From Cynocephalus volans (lineage: Eukaryota > Chordata > Mammalia > Dermoptera > Cynocephalidae), in contig NC_084464.1 in the NCBI RefSeq assembly GCF_027409185.1, forward strand, positions 47,095,095 through 47,159,094: a stretch of DNA of 64,000 bases, in the 5' to 3' direction. The notes under the pieces were generated by a model. It did not search any database, had not been told where the DNA came from, and worked only from the letters and a program-made list of their open reading frames with translations. This document shows, piece by piece, positions 1-10,329 of this stretch. Each line of letters opens with the position of its first letter. Positions within the stretch are counted from its first letter, which is position 1. The position numbers and the translations under genes are program-made.

Positions 1-408
1 GCTCTTTCCATAATTGATAGACAAAAAACTAATACTAGTAAGGGTATACATGCTGTGAATAACACAAATAAGCTTGAGTAATTAGACATATCTAGAATGT
101 TCTACAATTATTAAAGGCACATTCCTTGCAAGCACGCACAAAATATTTATGAACATCAACCACACACTAAGCCTTAAGTTTTGTCTCAACCAATTTCCCA
201 GGATCCGTTTCATCGTATCACTCGTGTTTGATGACCACAATGCAGTTAAGTTAGAGAATGATAATGAAAGGATAACTAAAAAATTTCTGTACAGTTGAGT
301 CTGAAACGTAGTTCTGTTGGGGAGTTGAGGCAATAGGAGGATGGAAGAATAAGAATTTTAGAACTGGCCTGGGATTTCATTCCCGTTCTTTCTTCATTCC
401 CATCACAG

Positions 409-741
409 GTGCACTCCAACTTCCTGACCCTATTCCAGTCCACACAGCCGGGGAGTCTGTTGTTCGAGGTACTGGTGTTTGCTGAGCGGCTGAGTGAGGG
501 CCGGAATGCACCCCACTACCGTGCTGTGAAATGGCATTACAATGAACGGTCCCTGCATGAAGCCCTCTTTGGGGATGAGTCACGACTGGCAGACCGTCTG
601 CTTGCCCTGGTCATCCACCCTGAGGAGGATGTTCAGATCCAGGCCTGCAAAGTCATAGTCAGCCTGCAGTGTCCCCAGGACGTGGGAGCCCGGCCCTCCT
701 CATGCCAGCCCAGTCATTCCTACTTTAGAAACGGGGAGTAA
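409..741 (+). CDS. ARMC12: ARMC12, last coding exon (partial gene)
   Basis: A splice acceptor (CATCACAG, ending at 408) opens a 110-codon reading frame in phase 0 that ends with TAA at 739-741. The translation (starts VHSNFLTLFQ, contains LFGDESRLADRLLALVIHP and EEDVQIQACKVIVSL) is recognisable as the C-terminus of armadillo repeat containing 12. The DVQIQACKVIVSL helix has the hydrophobic spacing of a terminal armadillo-type helix. From the literature, ARMC12 is a testis-enriched protein on spermatid mitochondria needed to build the sperm mitochondrial sheath. The remaining exons lie upstream of the window. A poly(A) signal follows at 756-761, only 15 nt after the stop. Neighbour order supports the call. 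There are no frameshifts or stops inside the exon. Identification is by recalled family sequence, not by search. Confidence 0.93.
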   Translation: MHSNFLTLFQSTQPGSLLFEVLVFAERLSEGRNAPHYRAVKWHYNERSLHEALFGDESRLADRLLALVIHPEEDVQIQACKVIVSLQCPQDVGARPSSCQPSHSYFRNGE

Positions 742-755
742 AATTAAGGAGATGC

Positions 756-761
756 AATAAA
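756..761 (+). terminator. ARMC12: Poly(A) signal AATAAA of ARMC12
   Basis: A canonical AATAAA lies 15 nt after the ARMC12 stop codon. The implied 3' UTR is very short, but no other coding sequence follows before the repeats begin. Confidence 0.6.
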
Positions 762-1359
762 TGAGTATGAGAGAGAAGCTTGAGGCTTCTTGAAGCTTGA
801 GCGTCTGTTTGTGGCCTTTCAGGGCTGGGTGGAGATTTCATTCAGCGTAACCTCTGCCCCAGAGCATGACACAGCATGGGCACATCTCCCAAAACACATC
901 CCCACTTCCATGTTCTGGGGACTGTTTCCCCTCTTTTCTTGCTGCTTTTTGTTAAACAAGTTTAAATTTTAACTGACTTTATTTGAACAAAGCAAAAACA
1001 AAGCAAACAAAACCAAAATGATTCGTGAAGTGGGCAGTGTTCCAAACCAGAGCAGGTTTAGAGAACTCCAACCAATGACTTGATCTGACAGCATTTGCAG
1101 GAAATGGAAGTGCAGTGTAGAGACAGCTTGATTGGTCATGGAGCCTCCTGCAATTAACTAAAGCTCAGCTACTATAGTTAAACTCCATATTAGTTTGGTC
1201 TGTTAGGCTTATGCAGGAGCCTAGTCCAAACCAATGGATGTTCACAAATTTTATTTAACATTTTCAAATGTGAATGTGAATCTAATGCTTTCAGGGAGTT
1301 GGGAGAAGGCAGGCTCGGAGACTGAGGCCAAAGATAATCAACAGGAGACATTATAGCAC
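762..1359. other. Intergenic, no gene recognised
   Basis: AT-rich spacer after ARMC12. Short open frames occur in both strands, but none has a splice context or a family resemblance that I recognise. Confidence 0.5.
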
Positions 1360-1720
1360 TGGATTAGTCAGGATGGGCTAGGCTATGCCACAGTAACAAC
1401 CCCCAAATCTCAGTGGCTTAAAAATGGCAAAGGTTATTTCTTATCCACACTACATGCTCATTGCAGGTCAGCCGAGGGGTGGAAGGGCAGGCGTCTGATC
1501 CACATTATCTCACTCTGGGAACCCAGCTGAGGGAGGCTCCTTCATTGTGTTTCTGCAAGTACTAGAGGAGGAAAGGGAACGTGGAAGTGATAACTGACTC
1601 TTAAAAGTCCTGCTAGAAATGACGCTTACCACTTCTTCTGCTCACATTTCATTGGCCAAAGTGGGTAGGGAAGATCAATCTTATCACATGTCCAAGGAAG
1701 AACTGAAAATACTTGGTGAC
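1360..1720 (+). repeat. Ancient interspersed repeat (TTAGTCAGGATGGGCTAGGC start)
   Basis: The block starting TTAGTCAGGATGGG...CCACAGTAACAA is found again, diverged, at about 59,404-59,720. The characteristic 3' portion (ATTGGCCAAA) resembles a piece at about 27,836-27,990. I recognise it as an old mammalian dispersed repeat but cannot name the family with certainty. Confidence 0.55.
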
Positions 1721-1754
1721 AGCGTTAATGACAGAGATCTGCAGGCATATTGGG

Positions 1755-1980
1755 TACAAGTGAGAACTCTGGAATCAGACTGCTGGGTTTGAATCCCAGC
1801 TCTGTCACTACCTGTGTGACCTTAGGTGAGCCATTAACCCTATTTGAACCTCAGCCCCTCGTCTGTAAAATGAATATAATAATAGTACTTATCTCGTGAG
1901 GCTGTTGGGAGGATTGCATGGGGATTAGATGAGTTAATGAACATAAGGCACAATGTTCTGCAGGTGTTGCTCAAAGACTG
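1755..1980 (+). repeat. MIR SINE
   Basis: Contains the MIR landmarks in sense order: GGGTTTGAATCCCAGCTCTG, CTGTGTGACCTTAGG, a CTCGTCTGTAAAATG core and AGGATT..GATGAGTTAATG. It is old and diverged, as expected for MIR. Confidence 0.8.
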
Positions 1981-1989
1981 GCTCGGAGG

Positions 1990-4340
1990 AGCTATGAATA
2001 GTCATTAAGAAAATGAAGGATTAGCACTGAAAAGGTGCTTGGAGAGTGTGAAGTCCAATGATTCTCCAGTCTCTTCAGGTTACAGGCTCTGGGAAGTTCT
2101 AGAGTCCTTAATGAAGTACCCTGAAATGCCACTGGAACTTAGCTTTGGAAACCAGAGCGATAGTGTGAATAATATAAAACCATGAAGTCTCCGGAAACAG
2201 GAAGATTGTCAAACCAAATAGATCATCCATTTTCAGATTTTTCCATTTATTTGCATTTCCCGCTTTTTCATTCATTGTGTTATCTGTGAGTCCTTGCTGG
2301 AAACTAAATACTAGTTGTTGCTAATGATTTAAGAAAATGTTATGGGAGAAAAACCAGAATTGGAGCTATATTCACAATCTGCTATTACTTGATTTAGGAA
2401 GTAGAACATGTTGGTCCAGCTATGGAACCTCAGTGTTCGGGATTTAAAAATCATGATCTAGTGCAGGACCAGCCCTGATATTTTACTGGAAGGAGAACAA
2501 ACCCTAAGAGGAAAACGACTGGCTCAAGGTCATATGACTTGTCTGGTTGTTGATGAGGATGGGCTGACCAGAGAGAACCAGTTCTGACCGAGCGACCATC
2601 CTCGTCACTATCTCCCGACATTTGACTCATCACCACTGAGTGGACAGTCACTACCAGATCTGACTCAACATCCCTGACTCTCTCCTGAGTTCAGATCTGA
2701 GGCTGCCCCTTTCTGCTGCTTGGATACACTGCAGCCACCCCAGTGGAACTTGTCAAAAGCCAGCATCATCCTACCCACTCCTCATTCACTCCTGGTGTGC
2801 CCATGTCACCAGCGAGGTATTGGGCATCACCTTCAAATTCTCCCCACCACATCCACCAAGCCATTCCCAACATCAGACACCCACCCAGTTTTCCCATTCT
2901 CACTGTGACTTCCCCTTCCCCCACATCAGGACTTTTCCTACTTCTGGTTTCCATCCTCTCCAGCCCTATCCACTCCAGGCTAACCTTAGAATCCTGCATT
3001 GCACCATCCTCGAAAACCTTCAGGGCCTCCCCACTGCCATAGTGAACTTTTTCTGAGCCTCAAAGCAAAGTCACATGATCTGACAGGTAGAAATATACTC
3101 TCAGCAAAAGCAGTTTGAATTGTGTCCTCAAAGATGTAGTCACTGCCCCCCCTCCTTTTTTTTATACAGGATAGAGCCACATTAGTTAGCTTTGCATATA
3201 AGGCCCTTCACAATCTGGTCCTCTTGCCTGCCACAAGCCAACTTATACCAAACTAGTCATTGCTGCCCTAATCCTACCAAGTGTATGTAGTCTTGCCTCC
3301 AAAGTTTCCATACAACCTTCCCCCTGCCTAGAATGGCCTTCCGTCTCCTTTCCACTGGACTGTGTCTTCTATTGTCAAAGTTAAACCACATCCCACTGCA
3401 GCTTTGATCTTCAACTATTCCAGCCTTTGGTGCTTCCTACAGTGTGTCTCATCTGAACCTCTCCTTTGGCATTTGACAAATTAGAGCTTAGATCTTATAA
3501 ACCTTGTTCTTTTGTGCAGTAGAGCGTCCCTGACTGCTTACCAAAGTCTTGAAAGAAGGGGCTGCTCAGGGTAGGCACAAGGTAGCAATCAGCTGCCGGT
3601 AATGAACGGTGAGGTGGCAGTGGGCAGATGATATGGGAGCAGTGTATTTGTTATCTGTTGCTGTGTAACAAATTGTGACAAAACTTTGTGTATCAGTCTG
3701 GGTCTGATCAAGAGAGACAAACCACACAGTAATTTGAACAGGGAAATTTTAGTATAATTATTAAAATGGGGGATTGGAGTAACAAAGAATTGTTTAGTAA
3801 GAAGTAACGAGAACCCTACAGAATATGAGTAGCAGACATAAGGAGCAGCTCCTACCCCCCAAGGCTGAGACAGAGCACCCTAGGAAGAGGTACTACCCCC
3901 TTGCCCCAAGGCTGAGATCCAGACCCTGTTGAGGACATGGCCTGCAGCTCATTGGATGGCAACAAAGTCACTGTGCTGTCATGCCAGTGGAACTTGCCAG
4001 AAATATGCCCTCTAGGATGCCAGGGACAGCTCCTCATGGGGAGGTGTGGAACCACAGGCACCCCACTACAAATCTGCCTGAGCAGGGGCAGGGGGAGCTG
4101 CTTCCTGCGGGTGCTGCTGGCCTCCATGCACTGCAGGAGCCCAGCGCTGGAGAAGCCACGTGCACACAGGTGCGGGGTGCTGGAGACACTGCAAAGCCGC
4201 AGCAGGTAGAGGCATTCTGTATACTACCGCCAAGAGGAGCTGGGCCAGGAAGAAGCTGCTAGCCACTGGGTGTTGCTGGCCACTTCAGGAACTGGACACT
4301 GGCAAAGCTGTTGGTACTGCAGGAGCCTGCTAATCAAGCA
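1990..4340. other. Intergenic, no gene recognised
   Basis: Unique-looking or very old sequence between ARMC12 and the first CYN SINE. Several open frames of 60-100 codons overlap on both strands at 2,720-3,180 and 3,850-4,270. They are low in complexity (Pro/Ser/His-rich), lack splice-site or family support, and I do not call them genes. Confidence 0.5.
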
Positions 4341-4350
4341 CTCCAGAACC

Positions 4351-4462
4351 TGGGCTGGCTGGTTAGCTCAGTTGGTTAGAGCTCAGTCTTATAACACCAA
4401 GGTCAAGGGTTCAGTTCCTTGTACTGGCCAGCCACCAAAAAAAAAAAAAAAAAAAAAAAAAA
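4351..4462 (+). mobile_element. CYN-type SINE, tRNA-Ile-derived monomer
   Basis: GGGCTGGCTGGTTAGCTCAG plus TTGGTTAGAGC, then AAGGTCAAGGGTTCAGTTCC and CTGGCCAGCC, followed by about 24 A residues. The A box (TTAGCTCAGTTGG) and B box (GGTTCAGTTCC) match tRNA-Ile closely. The poly(A) tail and many dispersed copies make it a SINE, not a tRNA gene. The family is typical of Dermoptera. Confidence 0.9.
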
Positions 4463-5368
4463 GTACACTGGAACTGGGAAGCAAAATCCTTTTCCTCCTG
4501 CAATGTCTTTTCCCTCTTAGTCATTTAAAATATCAAAAAGCATTTGTTACCTCTCACAGGAATTCAGAAGCATCCTGGCTGGGTAGTTTGCGCTCAGTCA
4601 AGCTGTGGTTACTATTGAGATTTTGCCCAGCACTGCCATTATCTGAAGGCTTGCCTGGGGCTGGAGGATCCCTTCCAAAATGGCTCACTTATGTGGCTAG
4701 CAAGTTGGTGAGGGCTTTTGGAAGGAGGCCTCAGTTTCTCTTCATGTGGTTGCCTCCACAGGAGTGTTTAAGGGTCCTCATGACAGAATAGCTGGCTTCC
4801 CTAGAGTGAATCATCCAAGAGAAAGCAGGGCAGAAGCTGCAACACCTTTTCTGATCTAACCTTGGAAGTCACATGTTGTCACTTCCACCACAGTGTGTTC
4901 ATTAGAAATGAGTCCAGGGCCCAGATTAAAAAAAAAGAGTCCAGCCTCCATCCAAAGGAAGGGGAATTAGGCTGTACCTTTTGAAGGGAAGAGTATCAAT
5001 AACTGGTGAACATTTAAAAACCATCACAGGAACCCTCAACCAACAAAGACTAATTGAATATGGACTATGTGCTCAGCAATTAGATGCATCTTCTCCCCAC
5101 AGAAAGTTTCCCTGCCAAGAAGAGAAGGTTCATAATCAACAGTTGCTACCCGATCCCTTCCCTCAGTCTTCCTTCCAGCTGGCTAACTATTTCCTTACCT
5201 GCATGCTTCTTTTACCTTCAGACAATTATATTTCCAAAGAAATCTCTCTTCCCATCTTGTCAGTTGATTCTAAGCAGGCTTCAGAGAAGATGGGGGTCAT
5301 GAATTGGACCTCCAGAGAGGAGAAAGAGAGAAGAGCTCTGCAGGGTGGGACACTAACTTCTTGGGCTT
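4463..5368. other. Intergenic, no gene recognised
   Basis: Holds a 139-codon open frame (4,981-5,400) that runs into the ERV LTR. It has no recognisable domain or initiation context and is most likely chance. Confidence 0.45.
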
Positions 5369-5369
5369 T

Positions 5370-5772
5370 CCTGAAAGGGAAACTGTATTGCTACAGCTAG
5401 GGCTCACAAACCCTACAACCCCATTGTACGGACTGGGTCACAAACCCCTCACCTGCAGGTCCACGAGCTAGGTAATAGGAAAAGATCCTGGGACCTGCGG
5501 GCAAAAAATTAGTAGGCTTTATTCAGATGTAAGCTCAGGTAGCTAGCAGCATCTGCCCTAGTGGTCTCCGGGGGCATCCTGAGGGCCCTGTGGATCAAAG
5601 CCGTTCATCCTTTATACTTGTCTGATAACCCAAGACACCTGGGCACACATACACAATTACATTAGACAATAACTGAGAAACACTTGTTGTGCACGTGCAT
5701 ATTTACATCAAATGCTCAGCAAGATTCTGAACATCTGAGGGGCCCTGACCACTTTCTTATATTTTCCCTACA
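5370..5772 (-). repeat. 3' LTR of ERV-A (class III, minus strand)
   Basis: In minus-strand sense the LTR starts TGTAGGGAAAATATAAG at 5,772, directly after a polypurine tract (GAAGGGGAGGAT). It aligns piecewise with the LTR at 10,330-10,881, for example at ATTACATTAGACAATAAC and CAAATGCTCAGCAAGATT. It lacks the GC-rich CAG-repeat block of its partner and about 40 bp near its 3' end, so it is about 150 bp shorter. The outer (left) boundary is approximate. Confidence 0.75.
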
Positions 5773-6167
5773 ATCCTCCCCTTCAGGGTCCCTCTCCGTA
5801 CAATCTACCCATTCAGAATCTTCTGTGAGGTTCTCTTAGTGAGGATAAATGACCTTTACATTCATATAACCTATTGTCTGTTCAATATGCCTTAAGGCTT
5901 TTCCTGTAGTTCTATCCCTTTAACTATTAGCCACACGTGTCTGGTTAGTAGGCATCATTGGGGTGATTTTCCGTGGGGATCCTGTAGCCATACTCATGGG
6001 AAGTTCAGTGCGTATTCAGCAAGCTGACACATTGGCCACACAAATGTATGTTGGTGCCCGCATCCACAACACTATGGGCAAAATGACAGAAGGGTTATTG
6101 GTGCCAATAGTGGGAGTTCTCGCCCCTCTGGTAGGATACATGCCAGTTTGCCATCCTGAGAAAGGAT

Positions 6168-6322
6168 GGTTGCAGGAATAGATATCTTAACTATTGGTTT
6201 ATGATACCATACATTACCCGCTAAGACTGTTGGATGAATAGTTGGTTGCAGGAATAGATATCTTAACTATCTTAACTATGGTTTATGATACCATACATTA
6301 CCTGCTAAGACTGTTGGATGTG
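6168..6322. repeat. Tandem duplication, about 76-bp unit, inside ERV-A
   Basis: GGTTGCAGGAATAGATATCT begins at 6,168 and again at 6,244, and both copies run through GATACCATACATTACC to GCTAAGACTGTTGGATG. The second copy carries an extra CTTAACTA-like 9 bp. It lies between the integrase and the 3' LTR. Confidence 0.85.
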
Positions 6323-6823
6323 TAGGATCTACATTTAACAGTATGGGGGAACTCATAATTGGCCATAATGATAACACAAATGTGCCCTTTGGAATAGAGT
6401 GCTTATCTGTTCCAGGCCATGTTACCTTTACTCAGGGAGGCCAGGTACTTGTCACCCAAGGTGAAACTTGCAAGTCTTCTAATCATTTCCCCCAAGGCCC
6501 TATTAGGCCTACCCAGCATATATGGGGGGCTTCTATTCTCCAAGGCCATTCCCATTGTACTGTCTATCACTGTTACAAACAGGTTGGAACCAGTAAGAGA
6601 ATATTTCCATTCTTGCCATATCCTGGCTTCAAAAGCTTATCTTTAGTAGTGACTTGCAGTTGTATAGGTGCTGCAGCCCTGTGCAACAGAGCTTCCACTG
6701 GAGAGGGTCTGCCCTTGTGGGGTCTCTCATTTAGAATTCTGTCAGCCATAATCGCCATGCCCACCCCTTCAGGGATGGGGGTTGGGTGGATAGCCATAGT
6801 CCCTTTTTAAAAAGACCATTGTA

Positions 6824-7114
6824 TCATTCAATCATTCCCGCTGCCTGGGGATGATATGGCATATGTAACTTCCACTGAATAGACAACTGGGAAGCCCACT
6901 TCTGAACCTCATGTCCAGCAATGTGAGTTCTGTTATCACTCTTTACGACTAGAGGCCAGCCATACATGGCCGTAAGGCTGTTCAGTGCCTTCACAGTGCT
7001 TACCTGGTCTGGGGCCTTACAAGACCATACAAACAGAAGACCAGTAGCTGTATCAACAGCTGTAAAGCTGTATCTGAAATTCTCTGACCTTGGCAGTGGT
7101 CCGACAAAGTCCAC
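6824..7114 (-). pseudogene. ERV-A integrase catalytic core remnant
   Basis: An open stretch of 96 codons on the minus strand starts with MDFVGPLP. It contains VDTATG (first catalytic Asp), a KSDNRTH segment (second Asp) and ends at PYHPQAAGMIE (catalytic Glu region), the retroviral integrase D,D-35-E layout. It is flanked by stops, and upstream and downstream pieces are in other frames. This is a non-functional relic. Confidence 0.8.
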
Positions 7115-7141
7115 CTGCCATCAAGTCAAGGGCACCCTCCC

Positions 7142-7468
7142 TCAAGTTATTTGCCCATCCATATGTGGCACCTGCTGGGGGTGTGGACTGTCTTGAGCAC
7201 ATACTGGGCAAACATGACAAGCGTTCCCTACAACTTCCCATTTTATGGGCAGGGCCCATCTTTGAGCTGCCATCCACATGGTTTTGCTGCCAGCATGCTG
7301 CATCCATTGATGTAACCACTGGGCTATATCAATGGCTGGGACTCCCTCCAGCCATCTTACCTTAGCCAAGGCTTTGTCATTGCCTGGACTGGCTAAGGGG
7401 AAGTGACCTGTGACATGGAAAAGAGTTACTTCTTTCTCATGTCCCAGTTCCCATAACTCTTGCCACAT
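7142..7468 (-). pseudogene. ERV-A RNase H end and integrase zinc-binding region
   Basis: A 108-codon minus-strand frame. HVTGHFPLASPGNDKA is the RNase H C-terminal His/Asp region. It is followed by an H..H..C..C arrangement (WLHQWMQHAG then CHVCPVC) expected of the integrase N-terminal zinc-binding domain. It overlaps other frames because of frameshifts. Confidence 0.7.
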
Positions 7469-7884
7469 GGCTTGTCCCTACAAGGGTGGTGGCCTGCCAT
7501 CCACTGTTGATATTTCCAAGTAGAGATCCAAAGGGTTAAACCTTTGTACACAGCCCAGCTGTCAGTACAGATGGTTAATGGCCCAGGCTCATTTTTTATC
7601 ACTATCCATACTGCTCTCAGTTCAGCCCACTGAATGCTTTGCCCTGTGCCATTTTCATACCACATGGTATCTGTTAAGGGCTGGATAGCAACAGCTGTCC
7701 ATGATGCTGAGGGTCCCATGCTAGAGCCACCTGTATACCAAGCTTGCTCTGTGATAGGTCCCTGTCCCTCATGGAAAGGTGTAGCCTCCACCTCCATGGG
7801 TAAAGGTTGTGTCAAAGTTTCCTCCACAACCTCTACTGGGCCTAGCACAGTTTGCAACTCTTCAGACAGAGGACTCGTTGACAC
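7426..7884 (-). pseudogene. ERV-A RNase H remnant
   Basis: A 152-codon minus-strand frame with an AWYTGGSS segment (the usual D of YTDGS is replaced), QWAELRAVWI (catalytic Glu) and TICTDSWAVYKGL (catalytic Asp). This is the order expected of retroviral RNase H. Loss of the first acidic residue fits decay. Confidence 0.75.
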
Positions 7885-8132
7885 AGTGCTTCTTTGTTCT
7901 ATATATGCTCCTCATTTAGACAGAGTGGGAGTCTGAGCTACGGCTGTTTTAGGGTTGGTTGCCCACGTGCACAGCCAACCTAGTATGGGGTATGTCATCC
8001 TTACTAGGACTTTGGCAGTTCCTGTGATAGCTTCAGTGGCCATTGGGGCAGAATACACAGCTGCTGTTTCTCTATTAGAGAACAACGCACTTCAGTGCCC
8101 TTCCAGAGCTGAGACCAGAATCCTACAGGTGT

Positions 8133-8423
8133 TCAGAATTGGTCTGGTCTCTGCCACAAACCCCATCCTAACCCTTCTTGGGTTATATGTATATCTAACT
8201 CAAAAGGTTTAGTGGGATCAGCCACTTGTAAAGCCTGCACTTGCTGTATTGCCCTCTTTGTAGCCCGGTAAGCCCGTTCTACTTCCTCAGTCCAATCCTG
8301 GGGACTCCTTTCGTTGTTAGTGCATACAGTGGGTGCACCATTTGAGCCATAAGGAGTACAAAAGCTCTCCAGTACCCCAGAAGTCCCAAATATGTCTGTA
8401 GCTGAGCTACCATTGTGGGTCAA
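8133..8423 (-). pseudogene. ERV-A reverse transcriptase connection region remnant
   Basis: A 96-codon minus-strand frame with DPTKPFELDIHITQEGLGWG, typical of the connection/RNase H entrance in class III ERV pol. It is in a different frame from the upstream polymerase part. Confidence 0.65.
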
Positions 8424-8621
8424 GAGTATGCCTGTATTTTGTCTATAACAGCTTCTGGGATGACTCTCGTTTTACCTGACCAGACCACTCCCAAGCATTT
8501 TACTAACAGCCCAGTCCCTTGCACTTTGGCTGTGTTCACGGCCCACCCACCTTGTTCCAAATGACTTAGCAGCATTGGAGCTGCCTGGGTTAAATCTGTA
8601 AGAATCAGAGGTTAGTAACAT

Positions 8622-8633
8622 GTCATCAAGATA
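8622..8633 (-). other. YLDD catalytic motif of ERV-A reverse transcriptase
   Basis: The minus strand reads TAT CTT GAT GAC, which is Tyr-Leu-Asp-Asp, the YxDD active-site motif. It lies on the far side of the CYN SINE from the finger domain. Confidence 0.7.
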
Positions 8634-8743
8634 ATGCAGTTATGCTGGGCCTAGTCCACTTGGCTAGGTCCCCAGTCACTAAACCATGACAGATGGTTGG
8701 GCTATGCAGATAGCCTTGGGGCAATACTTGAAAGGCCCACTGC

Positions 8744-8917
8744 TGGGCCGGCCCGTGGCTCACTTGGGAGAGTGCGGTGTTGATAGCACCAAGGCCCTGG
8801 GTTCGGATCCCATATATGGATGGCCGGTTTGCTCACTGGCTGAGCATGGTGCTGACAACACCAAGTCAAAGGTTAAGATCCCCTTACCGGTCATCTTTAA
8901 AAAAAAAAAAAAAAAAA
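8744..8917 (+). mobile_element. CYN-type SINE, dimer, inserted in ERV-A reverse transcriptase
   Basis: Two tRNA-Ile-related units in tandem: GGGCCGGCCCGTGGCTCACT..GGTTCGGATCCCATATATGG, then GGCCGGTTTGCTCACTGGCT..GGTTAAGATCCCCTTACCGG, and poly(A). The flanking 14-bp target duplications GAAAGGCCCACTGC (8,730-8,743) and GAAAGGTCCACTGC (8,918-8,931) differ at one base. Confidence 0.95.
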
Positions 8918-8919
8918 GA

Positions 8920-9332
8920 AAGGTCCACTGCCTCCCTTCCCAGGTGAAGGCAAACTGATCTTGGCTATCAGCCCGGATTGGAATAGAGAAAAAATCATTT
9001 GCAAGGTCCAGTACATAATGATAAGTTCCTAGTTGAGTCATCAGCTGATCCATCATGTCGTGAACCAAAGGCACAGCTGCATGCAAAGGAGGCACTACTT
9101 TGTTTAGTTCTCGGTAATCCACAGTCATTCTCCAGGCACCATCAGGTTTTTTCACTGGCCATACCAGAGCATTAAATGGGCTATTGGCCAGATGAATAAT
9201 GCCAACTTTCTCCAGCTCCAATATAGTGTCGTCACCTATCTCCGCATGTCCTCCCGGTAGGCAATACTGCTTGGGTAACACCTGTGGGTCATGTTGAGCA
9301 TATCCCTGTAATACAGGATTTACTGTCCACAT
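8920..9332 (-). pseudogene. ERV-A reverse transcriptase finger/palm remnant
   Basis: The minus-strand frame contains NSPFNALVWPVKKPDGAWRM, DYRELNKVVPPLHAAVP, YHYVLDLANDFFSIPI (first catalytic Asp region) and FAFTWEGRQWTF. This is a clear retroviral polymerase of class III ERV style. It is terminated by the SINE insertion. Confidence 0.88.
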
Positions 9333-9447
9333 TCACAGCTGAAACTCTTCAACTGTTGTTTGCAGCTGCAAACCATAAAAGTACATCCATACCCAAGATG
9401 TATCCAGCTACTGGGGATACATATACAGTATATACACAAGAGGGCAA

Positions 9448-9630
9448 TCATCCTATGCCCAATGGCAATGACACAGCTTTGACTTCAATAATGTGTCCTC
9501 CATAGCCATCTACATGAACTGTGGCCCCTGGAAACTTATCTGGATTGCCATATATCAGGCTACATTCTGCGCCAATATCCACCAATGCCAATACATGCTG
9601 CACATTTGTCCTTGACCAATGTATTGCCAA
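9448..9630 (-). pseudogene. ERV-A aspartic protease remnant
   Basis: A short minus-strand frame contains ALVDIGAECSLI, the retroviral protease active-site loop (LVDTGA in active enzymes), then a glycine-rich VDGYGGHIIEV stretch like the flap. It lies just upstream of the reverse transcriptase in sense, as expected. Confidence 0.75.
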
Positions 9631-9690
9631 TTCAATGTGAGGTCTCTAGTCCTTGCCCACCCCCAAAAGATGAGCACCTTGGCCTGCTCC

Positions 9691-10107
9691 CTAATTGAAG
9701 TGGAACAGTTTATCCACCTCCATGGGAGCAACCAAAAAATCCTTTAAATCCACTGGGTATACCTTGCCACCTGTTTCTGGACATTTAGTGAAATGCTGTT
9801 TGGGGCGCAATTGTTGCCACAAGTCAAGCAGGACTGCATTTGGTTGCCAGTCAATTTTCTTGCTATCAACCCCTGCTGCAAGCAAGTCAAGCCACATCTG
9901 ATTACAGCTGGTCTTGTTTGGGATAAAATCCTGAGCATTTGGGGGTTTGGTCTTAGCCACCTTTCGGATCCCTTTTGCTTGTCTCCTCACCTCTATTTTG
10001 CCCAGACTGGCTATCATGGTCATTACTTCACGTATAGGATGACCAACATATGGGGTCACTATGGCCATCAGTGACCCAAAGGATGTTGACAAGCCGTTTT
10101 GCAGCAC
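9691..10107 (-). pseudogene. ERV-A gag-region remnant
   Basis: A 138-codon minus-strand frame between the 5' LTR and the protease. Identified by position, and by residues such as TSCNQMWLDLLAAGVD that resemble class III ERV gag. No zinc knuckle is visible. Further gag-like sequence up to 10,300 is in other frames. Confidence 0.55.
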
Positions 10108-10329
10108 TGTCTCTCATGCTACCTGTAAAATATTCATCGTCCGGGCCATGGGTGTTCACATTAAACATGGACTGCTGCATCCCCAGCTCCCAAATTATTT
10201 GAATCAACTCAGCATATGTTTGCCATTTACTCACTGTTTAGGGCAGTTCTCCAGCGTTCGCCCACATGGTTCGGGCAGCTGCACTCACCCAGTCCATTAA
10301 GGAGTGTAAAGCTACATGACTATGCCAGT

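Noticed and set aside
4351-4440. tRNA-Ile gene candidates with good A and B boxes (also at 23,410, 37,758, 38,335 and others)
   Set aside because: They have A tails, target duplications and many dispersed copies, and do not fold as complete tRNAs; they are CYN-type SINEs.
4270-4791. 173-codon open frame on the + strand
   Set aside because: It runs through a SINE and its poly(A) tail, giving a polylysine run; no family resemblance or splice sites.
5963-8212. Plus-strand open frames across ERV-A (for example 6,343-6,810 and 7,634-7,936)
   Set aside because: They are antisense shadows of the retroviral pol and 3' region on the minus strand.
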